Assembly (NCBI GenBank): GCA_946807835.1 | Contig: OX327684.1 | Span: forward strand, 19,430,501-19,494,500 | Direction of reading: 5' to 3' | DNA from: Ailanthus altissimus | Taxonomy: Eukaryota; Streptophyta; Magnoliopsida; Sapindales; Simaroubaceae | DNA: 64,000 nucleotides | In this document: positions 1 through 12,280 of the stretch, piece by piece | How positions within the stretch are numbered: position 1 is the stretch's first letter | Layout of the letters: every line of letters begins with the position of its first letter | Made by a program: the position numbers and the translations under genes | Notes under the pieces: model-generated | The model's input: the letters and a program-made list of their open reading frames with translations, nothing else | Database searches by the model: none | What the model was told of the DNA's origin: nothing

Positions 1-3000
1 ACGAATTTTCGTGAGTACAAGACATTTGTAAAAGAGGATGTTATTAAATTTATTACAAAATTAAAGTATTATATTTTATACATTTTATAAAAATTAAATT
101 TTTATTCATTAAATTAAAATTTCTCAAAATTTTTAGAGAATGATAAATCTTTAAAATAAAATTTCAACTTTTATATCATACTTACAACTTAAAGAATATA
201 AAAGTTAAAATTATTAAAAACATAACTTTTCATTCTTAGGCAAAACATAACTCTCTAAGTGTCTAACTTCAAGATAACTTATCTAGTTAAAACTTAATCT
301 GTAAAAATATTAATGACGAAGAGTAAACCATCGACTTGGTAAGTAAAATCTTTCATAATGTATGAGGGTTCCTGTTCGAAAGGTTGTAAACACTTTCAAA
401 ATATCATCAAGAACATCGATAAAATATTTTGATTTCAAATTCATTAAAGCAAAATTATTCAATATCATAAATCATTTCAAAAAAATGATTCAATAAAAAT
501 TCTCATAAACTTTCATATAAAATGGTGCTCATGTCATATAGTATCACCAGTACCCCCGGTGACCTGGCCAATAATCATTTGTAGTGTACACTAAAAAAAG
601 ACACCAGCTGGTCCAAATCATATATCATGTCAATCGTTCAATATCATATGACTATAGACAATGAGCTAAAAAATTTTCTTTAAATTTTAGATTCAGTAAT
701 CAATTTATTTCAAATATCATAATTTCAATTCTTTTATAATAAGATAGCTTGCAACAGTTTTGTAAACAGTATCCAATCAACTCAAAATTAAACTTGTAAT
801 TTTGAGTTACTGTATAAAGATCTATAATTTTGCATCTTGTTTAAAAAGATTTTCAAAACTATAAACAAATCATTTATTTAAAAACTTCAAAAAAAAAAAA
901 AAATACATAAACGTAAAAGATAAAATTCATACTTTTAACCAAAATCAGTAGAAAATCATTTAATTGGAAAACATAAATAAGTTTCAGAAGTAACAATAAA
1001 TCATAAGCTTCTTGAAGCATTTTCTATATTTCGAATATCATACTAACAATATTTTTCATTTGAAAATAAAAGGGATACATTATAAATGAAGTTACTTACC
1101 TCGACAAAAGTCAAATATCTCAAAGGTTATCTCTAATTATCCATAAACCGAAAATATCCTACTCATTAAGATAATAAATAATTATCTTTCATAATCATTC
1201 TCAAAATAGATATCTCTCTCAACTTATAACTCTCCCTCTATTCCTATTTCAGCATCAAACAGTAAATACTCTAAAATTCGTATCTCATATTCTATATATT
1301 GAATTCATGTAAATTTTATACCCATATTTTTTAGATACATAAGGGTTCAACATATAATTTACTCAGGATATTTGATTTAGTAAAATTATTAAAAACAAAT
1401 GAATATTTCTGCATGACAAAATCTGTCAAACAGTTTCTGTATGTGAACATAGTTCATAATTTAGTTCATAAAATATTTTACTGTTGTCTAAAAATCACAA
1501 ACTTAAAACTAGAACAACTAGACATATATAAATAGCAGTATATAGAATTTCAAAATTTTTGAAGATCTTTTGGTAGGTGAAATGATTTTCGTAATTCGGA
1601 TTTATTGTTGAATTTTCTGTTTTTCAGCATTACAGTCACTATTTTAAAGATTTATATAAAATTGAATTCTTGGAGATTTTTAGTAAAACAAAATTTTTTA
1701 GAATCCTTATTGTGTTAGCTTTTAAATAGTAAAAATATTGGTATAAAAATACATGTGTATAAATACAGTTTATTCAAAGAATTACACATGTTGTTGTTGA
1801 ATTCTCTATTTTTCTAGGATCCCGCTTACTACTTAATATACATACATATTCAAAAGTCAAAACTAAAGAGTTCTTGATAAAAACTAAGGCTTTAAATAAT
1901 CATTATGAAGTATAATTTATATGAAAGAATCACATTTATAAAAATAAGTATTCAAAATGTCAACTTATTGAAATATACTACTCATAAACTCAATTTAGTT
2001 TCTACTTTACATAATCTCTTTCTCATTTTTATTCTACATAACCAACTCATAAACCATTTTCATTATCAATTCACCACAACAATATGTCAACTAGGTATGA
2101 ACTCTATAAAAGTATATAAAGTATAGCTAAAAATTATAGTAGAAGAACATACCTTAAATCAAGATACCAATCAACATTTAACTATCTTCTTTTTATTTTT
2201 TTTCTCAAATCAACACTTGGTTGTTTTATAGCTTAACACTCTCAACTCATATACACACTCTAGTTTTTGATTCTTTTAAATCAATTTCTACACTCTTTCT
2301 CATATAGACACTATCTATTTATAGTATCTATTTGAGTGATACATGATGATAAATCCACTCACTTATGGTGGACATATTAGGTTTATGAATGAGTCACTAA
2401 ATTAGGTATTTATTTGCTAAGTGCTTGTGTTAGATTACATTCAACACTACATATGTATAAGTTATTGATGAATGGGTCATCAAGATATGATCAAATTAGG
2501 TACTTATTTATTAAGTGCTTGTGTATGTCATATTCAACACGAGGCTTAATTATATCTAAAGCATTTGTGTAAATTATTGATGAATGCATTATCAAGATAG
2601 AACCAAGTTAGGTATTTATTGGCTAAATGCTTGTGTTAGGTCACATTTAACACTAGGCATAATTTTATCTAAAGGATATGTATAAGTTAAAAATGAATGG
2701 GTCCTTAATATATGATCAAATTAGGTATTTTCACTAAACAACTATTAGTGTACGAATTTTATAAATTCAAATACTTAAAAATTATGGAACCACCTCTAAT
2801 TTAATCAAGACACATATATTAGTTCACATTAAATAATTCAAGGCAAATTTCGTTGAGAAAGTATCTAAAAAATAATTTATTTCAAACAATTCAAAATCTG
2901 TTTGTAAATTCCTGAAATGAGGTTACCTCACTTAGAAAATCATAACAATTCTAAAATAATGAATTAAGTTATGATATTTTAATATGTTATACTAGACATC

Positions 3001-3445
3001 TATAAGTTTAATATTCAAGAATATCATAATTTTATAAAATCATTTGATGGATCAAAATTAATTATTCATTTGTTCATACTGCAGAAATAGTGGATTTTCA
3101 GAATTTTATGGTCATATTTGCAAAATTACTAAAAATCGAATTAATGGACTTTATATACAATTCAAATTTTTGCATGACTATAAACATGTCTAAATTAATA
3201 TTATCAAATATCAAAACTAAAATCAAATTGTAACAATTTATAAAATCTTCGGACTAAGATGTGATCATGAGAAAATTCAATAATTCTTTTATTAATTCAT
3301 ATAATTATACACACAAATATATTTGTATAAATTATACACAATAATTCTATTAGCTCCACATATTCTATAATAATATATATGTAATAATATGTTTGATCAT
3401 ATATTCTAACAATCGTAAAATAAAAATAATGCGAGTATTACAACA
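1..3445 (-). repeat. Diverged LTR fragments, TGTCACG-type family
   Basis: AT-rich sequence without a credible gene. The part at about 2930-3280 runs parallel to 47850-48200 of the solo LTR at 46036-48750, sharing blocks such as CAGAATTTTA and CAATTTATAAAAT in the same order. About 1500-1700 resembles the same stretch again, so at least two partial LTR copies are probably joined here. The right edge at 3445 ends in TTACAACA, close to the TTACTACA end of the solo LTR. A TATA-like site on the minus strand near 2325 suggests minus orientation. The left end lies outside the window. Confidence 0.55.
2385..2750. repeat. Degenerate tandem repeat, three to four units
   Basis: Units start at about 2385, 2468, 2580 and 2693, each opening with an ATGAATG block and followed by AATTAGGTA, CTAAGTGCTTGTGT and a CAACAC block. 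Spacing is about 83, 112 and 113 bases. It lies inside the LTR-like region and has no coding frame. Confidence 0.6.
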
Positions 3446-4980
3446 TGTTTGATTCTCGACCGATTTGGAGTATAAGATCAAAAAATAGTGACTGCATTAT
3501 TTTCCTTTGCGAAAAGAAAATGAGTGTCACATTGCAGGTACGAAATTTCGTTGTGTACTTTTTTTTTGTACTTTGAAGATTATAACATGAATATAGTCAT
3601 CTTCTACATCGTATAGAGTGTCATACTGAATAAACTTTCTCAAAAGAAAAAAAAAGGTTACGATCATAAATATATTGGTCTTATGTATAAAATTTTCTGT
3701 TAGATATTGCGCCTTAAATATGGAGGTCTAATTCAAGAATTTCCGAGTGTGGGATGCATTTGTTGACAATTTTGAATCAGGCTTATGAGAGAGGCCATAA
3801 AGACCTACACAAGTTTCACAAATATTGAAGCCAAAATTGTGTAAAATCAATAACATCATGGTATATTTATTTTTCCACATATTCAGCTATCATTGGTATC
3901 AAAAGAGTGACAGCCCCTTCCCCAGAGATTATTTGCTACTTCCTGAGATGTTAACAGAAAAAAAAGTATAGGTTGAGTCAGTCACATAAAGAAACTAAAT
4001 ATTCACTTCCTGAACCTAAGATTATTTTTCTGTAATTAAACTGTTCATCTCTAAAAAATCACAGATAAAAAAATCTATTTTCCCTTTGAGAAAATATAAA
4101 AAGGTAATGTAGAGGTATGCATATAGTGAAAACTTTTTCGGTGGAAGGTAATTCTGTAAACAGATCCGGTAAAAGGCAACTCGGACTGCCAGGAAGAAAA
4201 TGGTCATTACATTATTTTTCCTAGGTATGGATTCTCTCATAAAAGGAAATTCAGAAACACTGCATATTCGTACTCCTACAAATCAAAGTACAAATTGAAC
4301 GAAGTTCAAAACCAAAAATAAGAAATTTAAAGAGATTATGTTTTGCAATAAATGAAAAATATCAAAGAGAGCGCATTTAGATGACAAAGGGGAAAATCCT
4401 CTATGATGATATCATGTAAGAAAGTAACAAAACTATGGCTTCTGGTAAATTTAAACAAAACACAGCTTTTTATAGAATCAAATAAACTCGCAGTCTCCGA
4501 GTGACAAACTTCAAGACTAGATCCAGCAAGAGAACAGAAGAAAAGTAAGCAAAAATTTTAAAAAAAATTACCCTGAAGAGAAAGCAGCCCATGATTTGTC
4601 ATGGGAAATCTATTTCAGCCAAAGGACAAGCAGCTGAGAAACAGGTAATAACAGTAGACAAACACTCAACTAAGACATGTCAGAGAACAATTTGAAATCC
4701 ATCTTCACTGAAATTGAAAACTTTCAGTTATACAGAGATTATGACCAAACCTAGTACTTACTGGGACCGGGCGCTTAGATTAAGCTGGCAACCAAAAAAC
4801 CCTAAACATATCAAAAGTTGAACTGAATTAAGTTATTGGCATAAAATAAGTTAACAAAACCAAACTAGATTTTCAAGTTATAAATAGGACGTTTTCCCAA
4901 CAAAAATTTATTACTTAACCTTATCGTTTGAAGTTGTGGCCTTGTGGGTTTCTGCTAGCTGATTGGAGAGACAATAGAAA
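3446..4980. other. No recognisable gene
   Basis: This stretch between the LTR-like region and the small gene model has no ORF that looks real in either strand and no clear repeat structure. It may contain the 3' untranslated part or downstream flank of the minus-strand gene model at 4999-5408, but nothing shows that directly. Confidence 0.4.
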
Positions 4981-4998
4981 ACTGCAAATTTTAGCCAT

Positions 4999-5408
4999 TT
5001 ATTGCCGCTGCAGCATCATCAAGATTCCCATGTCAAAGAGCAATTTGGAGTGAAGCCAGGGCCTCAAAAGGCCACCATCATCTCCACTCTCTAGCTCTAT
5101 AAAGTTTGTGAATCTTGATGATGCTCCATCCGCAAACAACGACTGGTATTTCTTTAGATCTTCGTTGGTATAATCATCACTATCTGGCCATGAGAATTAA
5201 AAGAAGGAAAGAATAATAGATATAAAAAACCCTAACCCAAAATCTTATTCCATGAAGGGAAACTAAAAAGTAAAGGGAAAGTTAGAATAGTAAAAGGTCT
5301 GAGGAATTAAAAAAAAAATAGAGAATCAAAAGTTCGAACCTACGTTGAGGTATAAGTGATAATAACAAGGCTCACTTCTTACGAAAAGCTAAATGTATTA
5401 TTCTCCAT
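4999..5408 (-). CDS. Putative small two-exon gene, 68 residues, unknown function
   Basis: Minus-strand model. Exon 1 runs 5408-5383, starting with ATG and ending at a GTAAGA donor. Exon 2 runs 5179-4999, after an acceptor ending in GATAG. The splice keeps frame and gives a 68-residue product beginning MENNTFSFSDDYTNEDL, with an acidic N-terminal half, a GDDGG stretch and a hydrophobic C-terminus ending in MLQRQ. A TATA box and a pyrimidine-rich leader lie upstream in the right order. I do not recognise the protein family. Without the intron the second exon has no in-frame start of its own. It could be a real small gene, a truncated copy of a larger one or a chance model. Confidence 0.3.
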
Positions 5409-5602
5409 TTTATAAACCGTCAAATACAAAACATAAAAGGCTTGGGAAACGAAAATAAAGAAAATGATAATGAATACAAGTTTTATATGACAGTTACTAA
5501 AAGCTACTGAAGAAAAAAAAAAAAGAAGAAGAAGAATCACTAAAGATTAAGAGACAAGAAGATCTAGCGAGGGCTGTGGGTTGAAGGACGTTAAGGGTCT
5601 CA

Positions 5603-5609
5603 ATTTATA
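5603..5609 (-). promoter_or_regulatory. TATA box for the small minus-strand gene model
   Basis: TATAAAT on the minus strand, about 195 bases before the proposed ATG at 5408. It is followed by a leader rich in CTTCTTC and pyrimidines, as is common in plant 5' untranslated regions. Position and context fit; the site is predicted only from sequence. Confidence 0.35.
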
Positions 5610-5719
5610 GAGATTTGGAAGAGAAAGAGAAGGTGGTGAGAATTGAATGCGAGATAAGACGGTTGGTTGGTTCAGAGAGATTTGTTAGGCAATTGAGAGT
5701 GAGATCGTTATACATCGTA

Positions 5720-6057
5720 ATCCTAGGTACCATTTTTACCAAAAGCTTTTAATCCTGTACGACCCAGCTCGCCTCTTTTGTACAGCTGCTAACAAATAAA
5801 ATGAAAACTTACTATCTAGTATACTGGTATTTAGTGTTTTTTTTGGGAGATGTCTGTTGTCTTACGTCTTCAAGAAGGATTTTTCAAGTGGTGGAGATGG
5901 AATTGACGGGGCTCTGCAACTGATTTGACCCCAGCCAAATGTTAAGGGTGGCGCCTTTTGGCCTAGGGCTTCGGACTGTTGCTTGTTTTGAGATCTCGTT
6001 TTCAAAATATTTTTTAGAAGATTTACATTTTATGGTAAGAAGTCTATTATACTGTTT
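5720..6057. other. No recognisable gene
   Basis: Short unique-looking stretch between the promoter region of the gene model and the copia insertion. Two overlapping ORFs of about 60 codons on opposite strands have no recognisable content and are probably chance. Confidence 0.4.
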
Positions 6058-6062
6058 ATTAA
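6058..6062. repeat. Target site duplication of the copia element, left
   Basis: ATTAA directly before the TG of the left LTR. It matches 11476-11480 exactly. Confidence 0.95.
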
Positions 6063-6749
6063 TGTTGGGAAAGATCACAAAATATTACACGGCGGAAATA
6101 ATTCTTTTTCTCACGTTGTGTTATTAAAATGAGCAATATATCACCAATGTAAGCACAACAATATTACCACAAACATTAACCATCAATCAATCATAATGAA
6201 CATCAAATTTTTACGTGAAAAATCCAATTCGGGAAAAACCACGGGACCGTAGTCCGATATCAATACTTCCACTATGCAATAATAATGGGATTACAACAAT
6301 GTTCTCTCTAGAATCACCACTAGAGGCTCACCACAACATCAAGAACATTAATCTTGGCTCAATAACAATAAATCTAACAAATTTTCCTTAAATGTAAATT
6401 TGCTAGATAATGCTAAATCAGAGGCTAAATCGAAAATCAAATCCGATAGAATTGTAGAGCAAGATGTTGGGAACTCACCTTCAAAATTTGAGCAAAATCG
6501 GAGCTCAAATTGACATCCAATCATCAAAGAGAAATCTAAAACCCTAAGTTTTATTTTTCTCCCCCCCTCTCGTTTCTTCTCTGTTTTCTGCTTCTGCCTT
6601 CTGCATTCTGTTTTTTTTTTCTTCTCTTCAAAACAAAACACGGAATTTGTATTTCAGTTACTGTGCACTTATGGCAAATTTCAGTCAGCTCCCTTCATGG
6701 CTAATTACATAGAGACCCCTGGACCCACATGATGTGGATTCCACCAACA
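6063..6749 (-). repeat. Copia 3' LTR
   Basis: 687 bases, starting TGTTGGGAAAG and ending CCACCAACA on the plus strand. It is the 3' LTR because the element reads on the minus strand. It differs from the other LTR at about 15 positions counted by eye, every one a C/T or G/A exchange. A 97-codon minus-strand ORF inside it is identical in both LTRs and looks like non-coding LTR sequence. Confidence 0.95.
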
Positions 6750-6764
6750 AATCTCCCCCTCCAC
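6750..6764 (-). other. Polypurine tract of the copia element
   Basis: On the minus strand this reads GTGGAGGGGGAGATT immediately before the 3' LTR, which is where plus-strand DNA synthesis is primed. The pol frame ends just upstream at 6766. Confidence 0.85.
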
Positions 6765-6765
6765 G

Positions 6766-9700
6766 TCATGTGAAAGGATCCACTAGACCCGCTTTCCCTT
6801 TACAAACTTGAAGCTTCTCATTGGACAATGATTTAGTCATCATATCCGATCCATTCTCACTTGTATGTATCTTTTCAAGTTGTAACAGTTTTGATTCTAA
6901 TACGTCACGTACCCAATGATACCTAACATCAATGTGCTTGGATCTTGAGTGAAATGTTGGGTTCTTTGCCAAGTGAATGGCACTCTTACTGTCACAGTAA
7001 ACTATGTAGTTCTCTTGCTTCACACTCAATTCTTGTAGGAACTTCTTCATCCACAAGGTTTCTTTACAAGCTTCAGTAACTGCAATATACTCAGCCTCTG
7101 TGGTAGACAAAGCAACACATTTCTGAAGTCTAGATTGCCATGACACAGCTCCCCCTGCAAAAGTAATCAGGTATCCTGATGTAGACTTCCTAGAATCCAC
7201 ATCTCCTACCATGTCTGCATCTGTGTACCCATACAACACAGATTTATCACCACCAAAACACAAACATGTCTTAGAGGTGCCTCTAAGGTATCTGAAAATC
7301 CACTTCACTGCTGTCCAATGCTCTTTGCCAGGATTAGAGAGAAACCGACTAACAACACCAACTGCATGAGCAATATCTGGCCTAGTACAAACCATAGCAT
7401 ACATCAAACTACCAACAGCTGATGCATAAGGCACTGCACCCATTTCTTCCTTTTCTTTCTCACTTGTAGGACATTGCTTGGAACTAAGCTTGAAGTGACC
7501 TGCAAGTGGTGAACTAACTGGTTTTGCCTTACTCATGTTGAATCTTTCAAGAACCCTTTCAATGTAGTTTTCTTGAGATAACCATAACTTCTCATTTTTC
7601 CTGTCACGGGAGATCTTCATGCCAAGGATTTGCTTAGCCTGTCCTAAATCCTTCATAGCAAATGACTTACTAAGTTCTCTCTTCAACCCTTCAATTTTAC
7701 TACCATTATGGCCAATAATTAACATATCATCCACATAAAGCAAGAGAATAATAAAGTCATTATCAGCAAACCTCTTCATAAAAACACAATGGTCTGATGT
7801 AGTCCTGCTGAAACCATGATTCTCCATAAAAGAATCAAATTTCTTGTACCACTGTCTCGGTGCTTGTTTCAGCGCTTTTCTTCAACTTGCACACTAAATC
7901 TTCCTTGCCTTTGACTCTGAATCCCTCAGGCTGTTCCATGTAGATTTCCTCCTCCAAATCACCATGAAGGAAAGCTGTCTTTACATCAAGCTGCTCAATC
8001 TCCAAGTTTAAACTTGCTGCTAAACCAAGGACAACTCGGATAGAAGACATCTTCACTACAGGAGAAAAAATTTCTTCAAAATCAATTCCTTTCTTCTGAC
8101 CAAACCCTTTCACAACTAACCTAGCCTTGTACCTTAGTTGTGAGTTGTTTTCAGTCTTCAGCCTGTAAACCCATTTGTTCTTCAAAGCTCTATTACCTTT
8201 AGGCAGTTTTGATAACTCATAAGTGTGGTTCTCATGCAAGGATTTTATCTCCTCTTGCATAGCTTTAAACCACTCATTCTTGTGCTGGTGAGACATAACT
8301 TCATGGAAGTTTTCAGGTTCTCCCCCATCTGTAAGCATCACATACTCATGTGGTGGATATCTGGAGGAGTGGTGGCGCTCTCTCATAGATCTTCTTAACT
8401 GAAGCTCAACAGGTGGATCAAATGATTCTGGAGGTGCTTGCTCAACCTGTTCTGCTGGACCATCATCATCAACTCTATCATCAAAATCTTCTTGTGCGTC
8501 TCCCCCATAATCATCATAAACTACAGGTGGAAGAACTGATCTGGAAGTATCAGGAATAGGAATTTCATTACATTCTTGAGGCTTCTCATCTTTCTCTACC
8601 CCATCAACTATCTGATCTTCAAGAAATGTAACATCTCTGCTTCTGATGATTTTCTGACTCACTGGATCCCATAATCTGTACCCAAAGTCTTCATGTGCAT
8701 AACCCAAAAAGATACACTCCTTAGCCTTATTGTCAAGCTTCGACCTTTCATCTTTTGGAATGTGAACAAATGCCCTGCAACCAAACACTCTTAAGTGCTT
8801 ATATGAAACATCTTTTCCGGTTCAAACTCTTTCAGGTACATCATCATCCAAAGGAGCTGAAGGAGAAAGGTTAATTAAATCAACTGCAGTACGCATTGCT
8901 TCACCCCAGAAGTATTTAGGTAGCTTTGCATCAGAGAGCATACACCTGATTCTTTCTTGAATCGTTCTGTTCATTCTCTCTGCCACACCATTTTGCTGAG
9001 GAGTTTTTGGCACGGTCTTCTCAAGTCTGATACCATGGGATCTACAATACTGCTCAAATGGTCCTCTGTACTCACCACCATTGTCTGCCCTTACACATTT
9101 CAACTGTCTCTCTGTCCCTCTCTCAACCTTAACATGAAAATCTTTAAAGACATCAAGTACCTGGTCTTTAGATTTCAGAGCAAAAATCCACACTTTTCTA
9201 GAACAATCATCAATAAAAGTTACAAAGTAAAGTGCACCTCCACGTGTTCTAGTTTGCATAGTACATACATCAGTGTGTATCAAATCAAGTAAGTTTGCTC
9301 TTCTAGATGGATAAGAATTACGAAATGCAACTCTATGTGCCTTTCCTGCTAAACAATGATCACAAGGTTTGAGAGACTTACCTGTGAAGCTAGGCAGAAA
9401 ATTCTTCTTGACTAGAACTTGAAGCCCTTTCTCACTTATGTGGCCAAGCCTTTTATGCCACAATTCAATGTCAGATTCTTTTGCTGCTACATTGACATCT
9501 TCTTTTATGAGCTTAGCTTCCATAACATAGAGAGTATTTACCTTCCTTCCTTTGGCTAGAATTATAGAACCTTTAGTGAGCTTCCATTTACCTTCACCAA
9601 AGTAGTTGCAATAACCATCATCATCAAGCTTGCCGGTGGAGATCAAATTCAAACGCATTTCTGGAACATGTCTGACATCCTTCAGTAGTAATCTGCTACC

Positions 9701-10735
9701 AACACTGGACTCCAAGTAAATATCTCCTATTCCCACAATCTTGGATGCACCATCATTTCCCATCCTGACATAGCCAAAATCACCACTAGCGTAGGATGTG
9801 AAGAAATCACAATTTGAAGTAACATGAAATGAAGCACCCGAATCAATTACCCAATCACTTGTATGACATGTGAGATTTATGGAGTTTTCATCATAAACAA
9901 TAGTCATATCCCCATCAGCAACTACTGTATTGCTTACTTGTTCATTTTTTTGTGATTCACCTCTTTCCATAGCCTGTTCCCTTTTCCATATTCTACACTC
10001 TCTCTTTATATGCCCAATTTTGTTGCAATGGTAACACTTGACATTTTTCCGTTGAAACTTGGATCTTCCTCTGTAGTTGTTATTACCAGAACTTCTACTT
10101 TGGCTTCTTCCACGTCTTTCATGCTTTTCTGTAACAAGTGTTTCTGTCTCAGAAGAACTCATACCTGCATTCTTTCTTCTGGCTTCTTCATTTTGCATTC
10201 TATCCTTAACCATTTCCACGGTTAGCTTCCCATTTGGCGCTGAATTATTTACTGACACCACCAATGTCTCCCAACTATCCGGTAAGGAACTAAGCAATAA
10301 CAATGCTTGTAATTCATCATCTAGTGAAATATTCATAGTTGTCAACTGGTTCACTAGGCCTTGAAACTCACTGGTGTGCTCAGCTATACTGCGCCCTTCC
10401 TTGTATTTTAGATTCACAAGCCTCTTCATTAAATTGGCTTTATTTTGTGGTGTAGGCTGCTCATAAATGGACTCCAATTTTCTCCATATAACATCAGCCT
10501 TGGTCTCTTTTGCCACATGGTGAAATACACTCTGATCTATCCATTGCCTAATGGTGCCAACACATTTTCTATGTAATTGGATTCACTCCTTATCACTCAT
10601 TTTCTCGGGTTTTACAGCATCCCCTTCAATGGGTTCATGTAGGTCTTTTACAAAAAGTAAATCCTCCATTCTGGACTTCCATATAGCATAATTCCGTGCC
10701 TTCAGTTTAATCATGCATGCAGAATTTTCATCCAT
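6766..10735 (-). pseudogene. Copia gag-pol polyprotein, three lesions
   Basis: The frame starts at the ATG at 10735 (MDENSACMIKLKARNYAIW). In order it encodes the gag domain, a CX2CX4HX4C zinc knuckle (CYHCNKIGHIKREC, near 10035-9995), the protease motif DSGASFH (near 9840), integrase with an HHCC finger (HKRLGH, CDHCLAGKAH) and DDE core (VRADNGGEYR), reverse transcriptase with YVDD (near 7740) and RNase H (CDSKSAIHLA). Three breaks are visible. A TGA sits at 10585-10583 and another at 8824-8822, both where a TGG tryptophan is expected (G to A). An 8-base deletion near 7874 removes most of the LYGL motif before KQAPRQWY and shifts the frame. All other motifs look intact. Confidence 0.93.
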
Positions 10736-10773
10736 TTTAATCAACACAAATCAAGCACTGCACAACCTGACTA

Positions 10774-10785
10774 GCTCTGATACCA
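10774..10785 (-). other. Primer binding site, initiator methionine tRNA
   Basis: Minus strand reads TGGTATCAGAGC, the standard 12-base complement of plant initiator tRNA-Met. It lies 3 bases inside the 5' LTR, and fixes the orientation of the element. Confidence 0.95.
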
Positions 10786-10788
10786 CTT

Positions 10789-11475
10789 TGTTGGGAAAGA
10801 TCACAAAATACTACACAGCGGAAACAATTCTTTTTCCCACGTTGTGTTATTAAAATGGGCAATATATCACCAATGTAAGCATAACAATATTACCACAAAC
10901 ATTAACCATCAATCAATCACAATGAACATCAAATTTTTACGTGGAAAACCCAATTCGAGAAAAACCACGGGACCGTAGTCCGATATCAATACTTCCACTA
11001 TGCAATAATAATGGGATTACAACAATGTTCTCTCTAGAATCACCATTAGAGGCTCACCACAACATCAAGAACATTAATCTTGGCTCAATAACAATAAATC
11101 TAACAAATTCTCCTTAAATGTAAATTTGCTAGATAATGCTAAATCAGAGGCTAAATCGAAAATCAAATCCGATAGAATTGTAGAGCAAGATGTTGGGAAC
11201 TCACCTTCAAAATTTGAGCAAAATCGGAGCTCAAATTGACATCCAATCATCAAAGAGAAATCTAAAACCCTAAGTTTTATTTTTCTCCCCCCCTCTCGTT
11301 TCTTCTCTGTTTTCTGCTTCTGCCTTCTGCATTCTGTTTTTTTTTTCTTCTCTTCAAAACAAAACACGGAATTTGTATTTTAGTTACTGTGCACTTATGG
11401 CAAATTTCAGTCAGCTCCCTTCATGGCTAATTACATAGAGACCCCTAGACCCACATGATGTGGATCCCACCAACA
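10789..11475 (-). repeat. Copia 5' LTR
   Basis: 687 bases, the same length as the left LTR, with TG and CA ends. It is the 5' LTR on the minus strand because the primer binding site follows at 10785. A target duplication ATTAA lies just outside at 11476-11480. Confidence 0.95.
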
Positions 11476-11480
11476 ATTAA
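11476..11480. repeat. Target site duplication of the copia element, right
   Basis: ATTAA, an exact match to 6058-6062. Confidence 0.95.
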
Positions 11481-12272
11481 TTTATCTATAGCCAAGTTCA
11501 CATATTTGTTTTTATAAGAGGAAATATAAAAAAAAAATCTACTCTTACATACTCCAATTCCCATTATTTAAGTGAAGAGATCAGATGGTTGATCGAGGAA
11601 ATCAGACACATGCTGGCTGGGGAAAAAAAACCAAAGAAATGGAATTAAGTTCATTCTTAGACTTTGTAATAGCTTAGCTCACAAACTAGCAAGAATTGCT
11701 ATTAAGAATCTCTGTACAAACATTTGGTTGGATAACTTTCCAACCTTTTCTGATTAACGGCAACATTATCTTAAAATAAAAAAAAGTGAAGAGGAGTTGC
11801 TCTTTGCCATATGATCATAAATATCTTATGCCTCTTCAACATTTTTTTTTTAATTAGAGAGCAGAGTCTTTGCAAGTCTATGAGTTTTTTTTTATATTTC
11901 TTTTTTAAGTTTTGATGTTTATTCTAATCCCTCTTAAATCACCAAGGTAAAATTTATTAATTAAAGTACATTTTCAAATACTTTCTATCAAGTATTTACT
12001 ACACTCTTTCAAATAATTTCTATCAAGTATTTACTGCAAGTACGATTTTTTTTTTTGAAGATCAATTCATTGCTATCATCAGATTAGAAAATTATATAGT
12101 CAAAATTTTATATTTGAGAATTTAAAAGCAACTTTAGCTAATTGATGAGCCAACATATTATAAGATCTGGAATATGTCTAATTATGAGCTGATATCTTTT
12201 TGTTTAATAATTTTTGGACGTTATTAACCACCCAACTAATTTTCTTCTAAGTGTTAATTGTCTCTAAAGTCA
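11481..12272. other. AT-rich spacer, no recognisable gene
   Basis: No credible ORF. A short direct repeat of CTTTCTATCAAGTATTTACT-like sequence occurs near 11981 and 12015. Otherwise nothing is evident. Confidence 0.45.
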
Positions 12273-12280
12273 ATCCTACT
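12273..12280. repeat. hAT target site duplication, left
   Basis: ATCCTACT, 7 of 8 identical to 16156-16163. Confidence 0.7.

Larger units (their letters stand above)
6063..11475 (-). mobile_element. Complete Ty1/copia retrotransposon, Tork/Tnt1-like
   Basis: A 5413-base element on the minus strand. It has 687-base LTRs at both ends (TG...CA termini), a methionine-initiator primer site, a gag-pol frame and a polypurine tract. The flanks carry a perfect 5-base target duplication, ATTAA, at 6058-6062 and 11476-11480. Domain order gag, protease, integrase, reverse transcriptase, RNase H defines Ty1/copia. Similarity of the RNase H and integrase motifs to Tnt1-type proteins suggests the Tork lineage, which is an inference. 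The two LTRs differ at about 15 sites, so the insertion is fairly young. Coding lesions make this copy non-autonomous. Confidence 0.95.

Noticed and set aside
6348..6641. 97-codon minus ORF in the copia LTR, repeated at 11074-11367
   Set aside because: It lies wholly inside the LTRs, has low-complexity Lys/Glu and Ser/Leu sequence and no family resemblance. Identity between the two copies follows from LTR identity.
8957..9292. 111-codon plus ORF
   Set aside because: Antisense shadow of the copia integrase frame, which carries clear motifs on the other strand. The same applies to the plus ORFs at 10010 and 10077.
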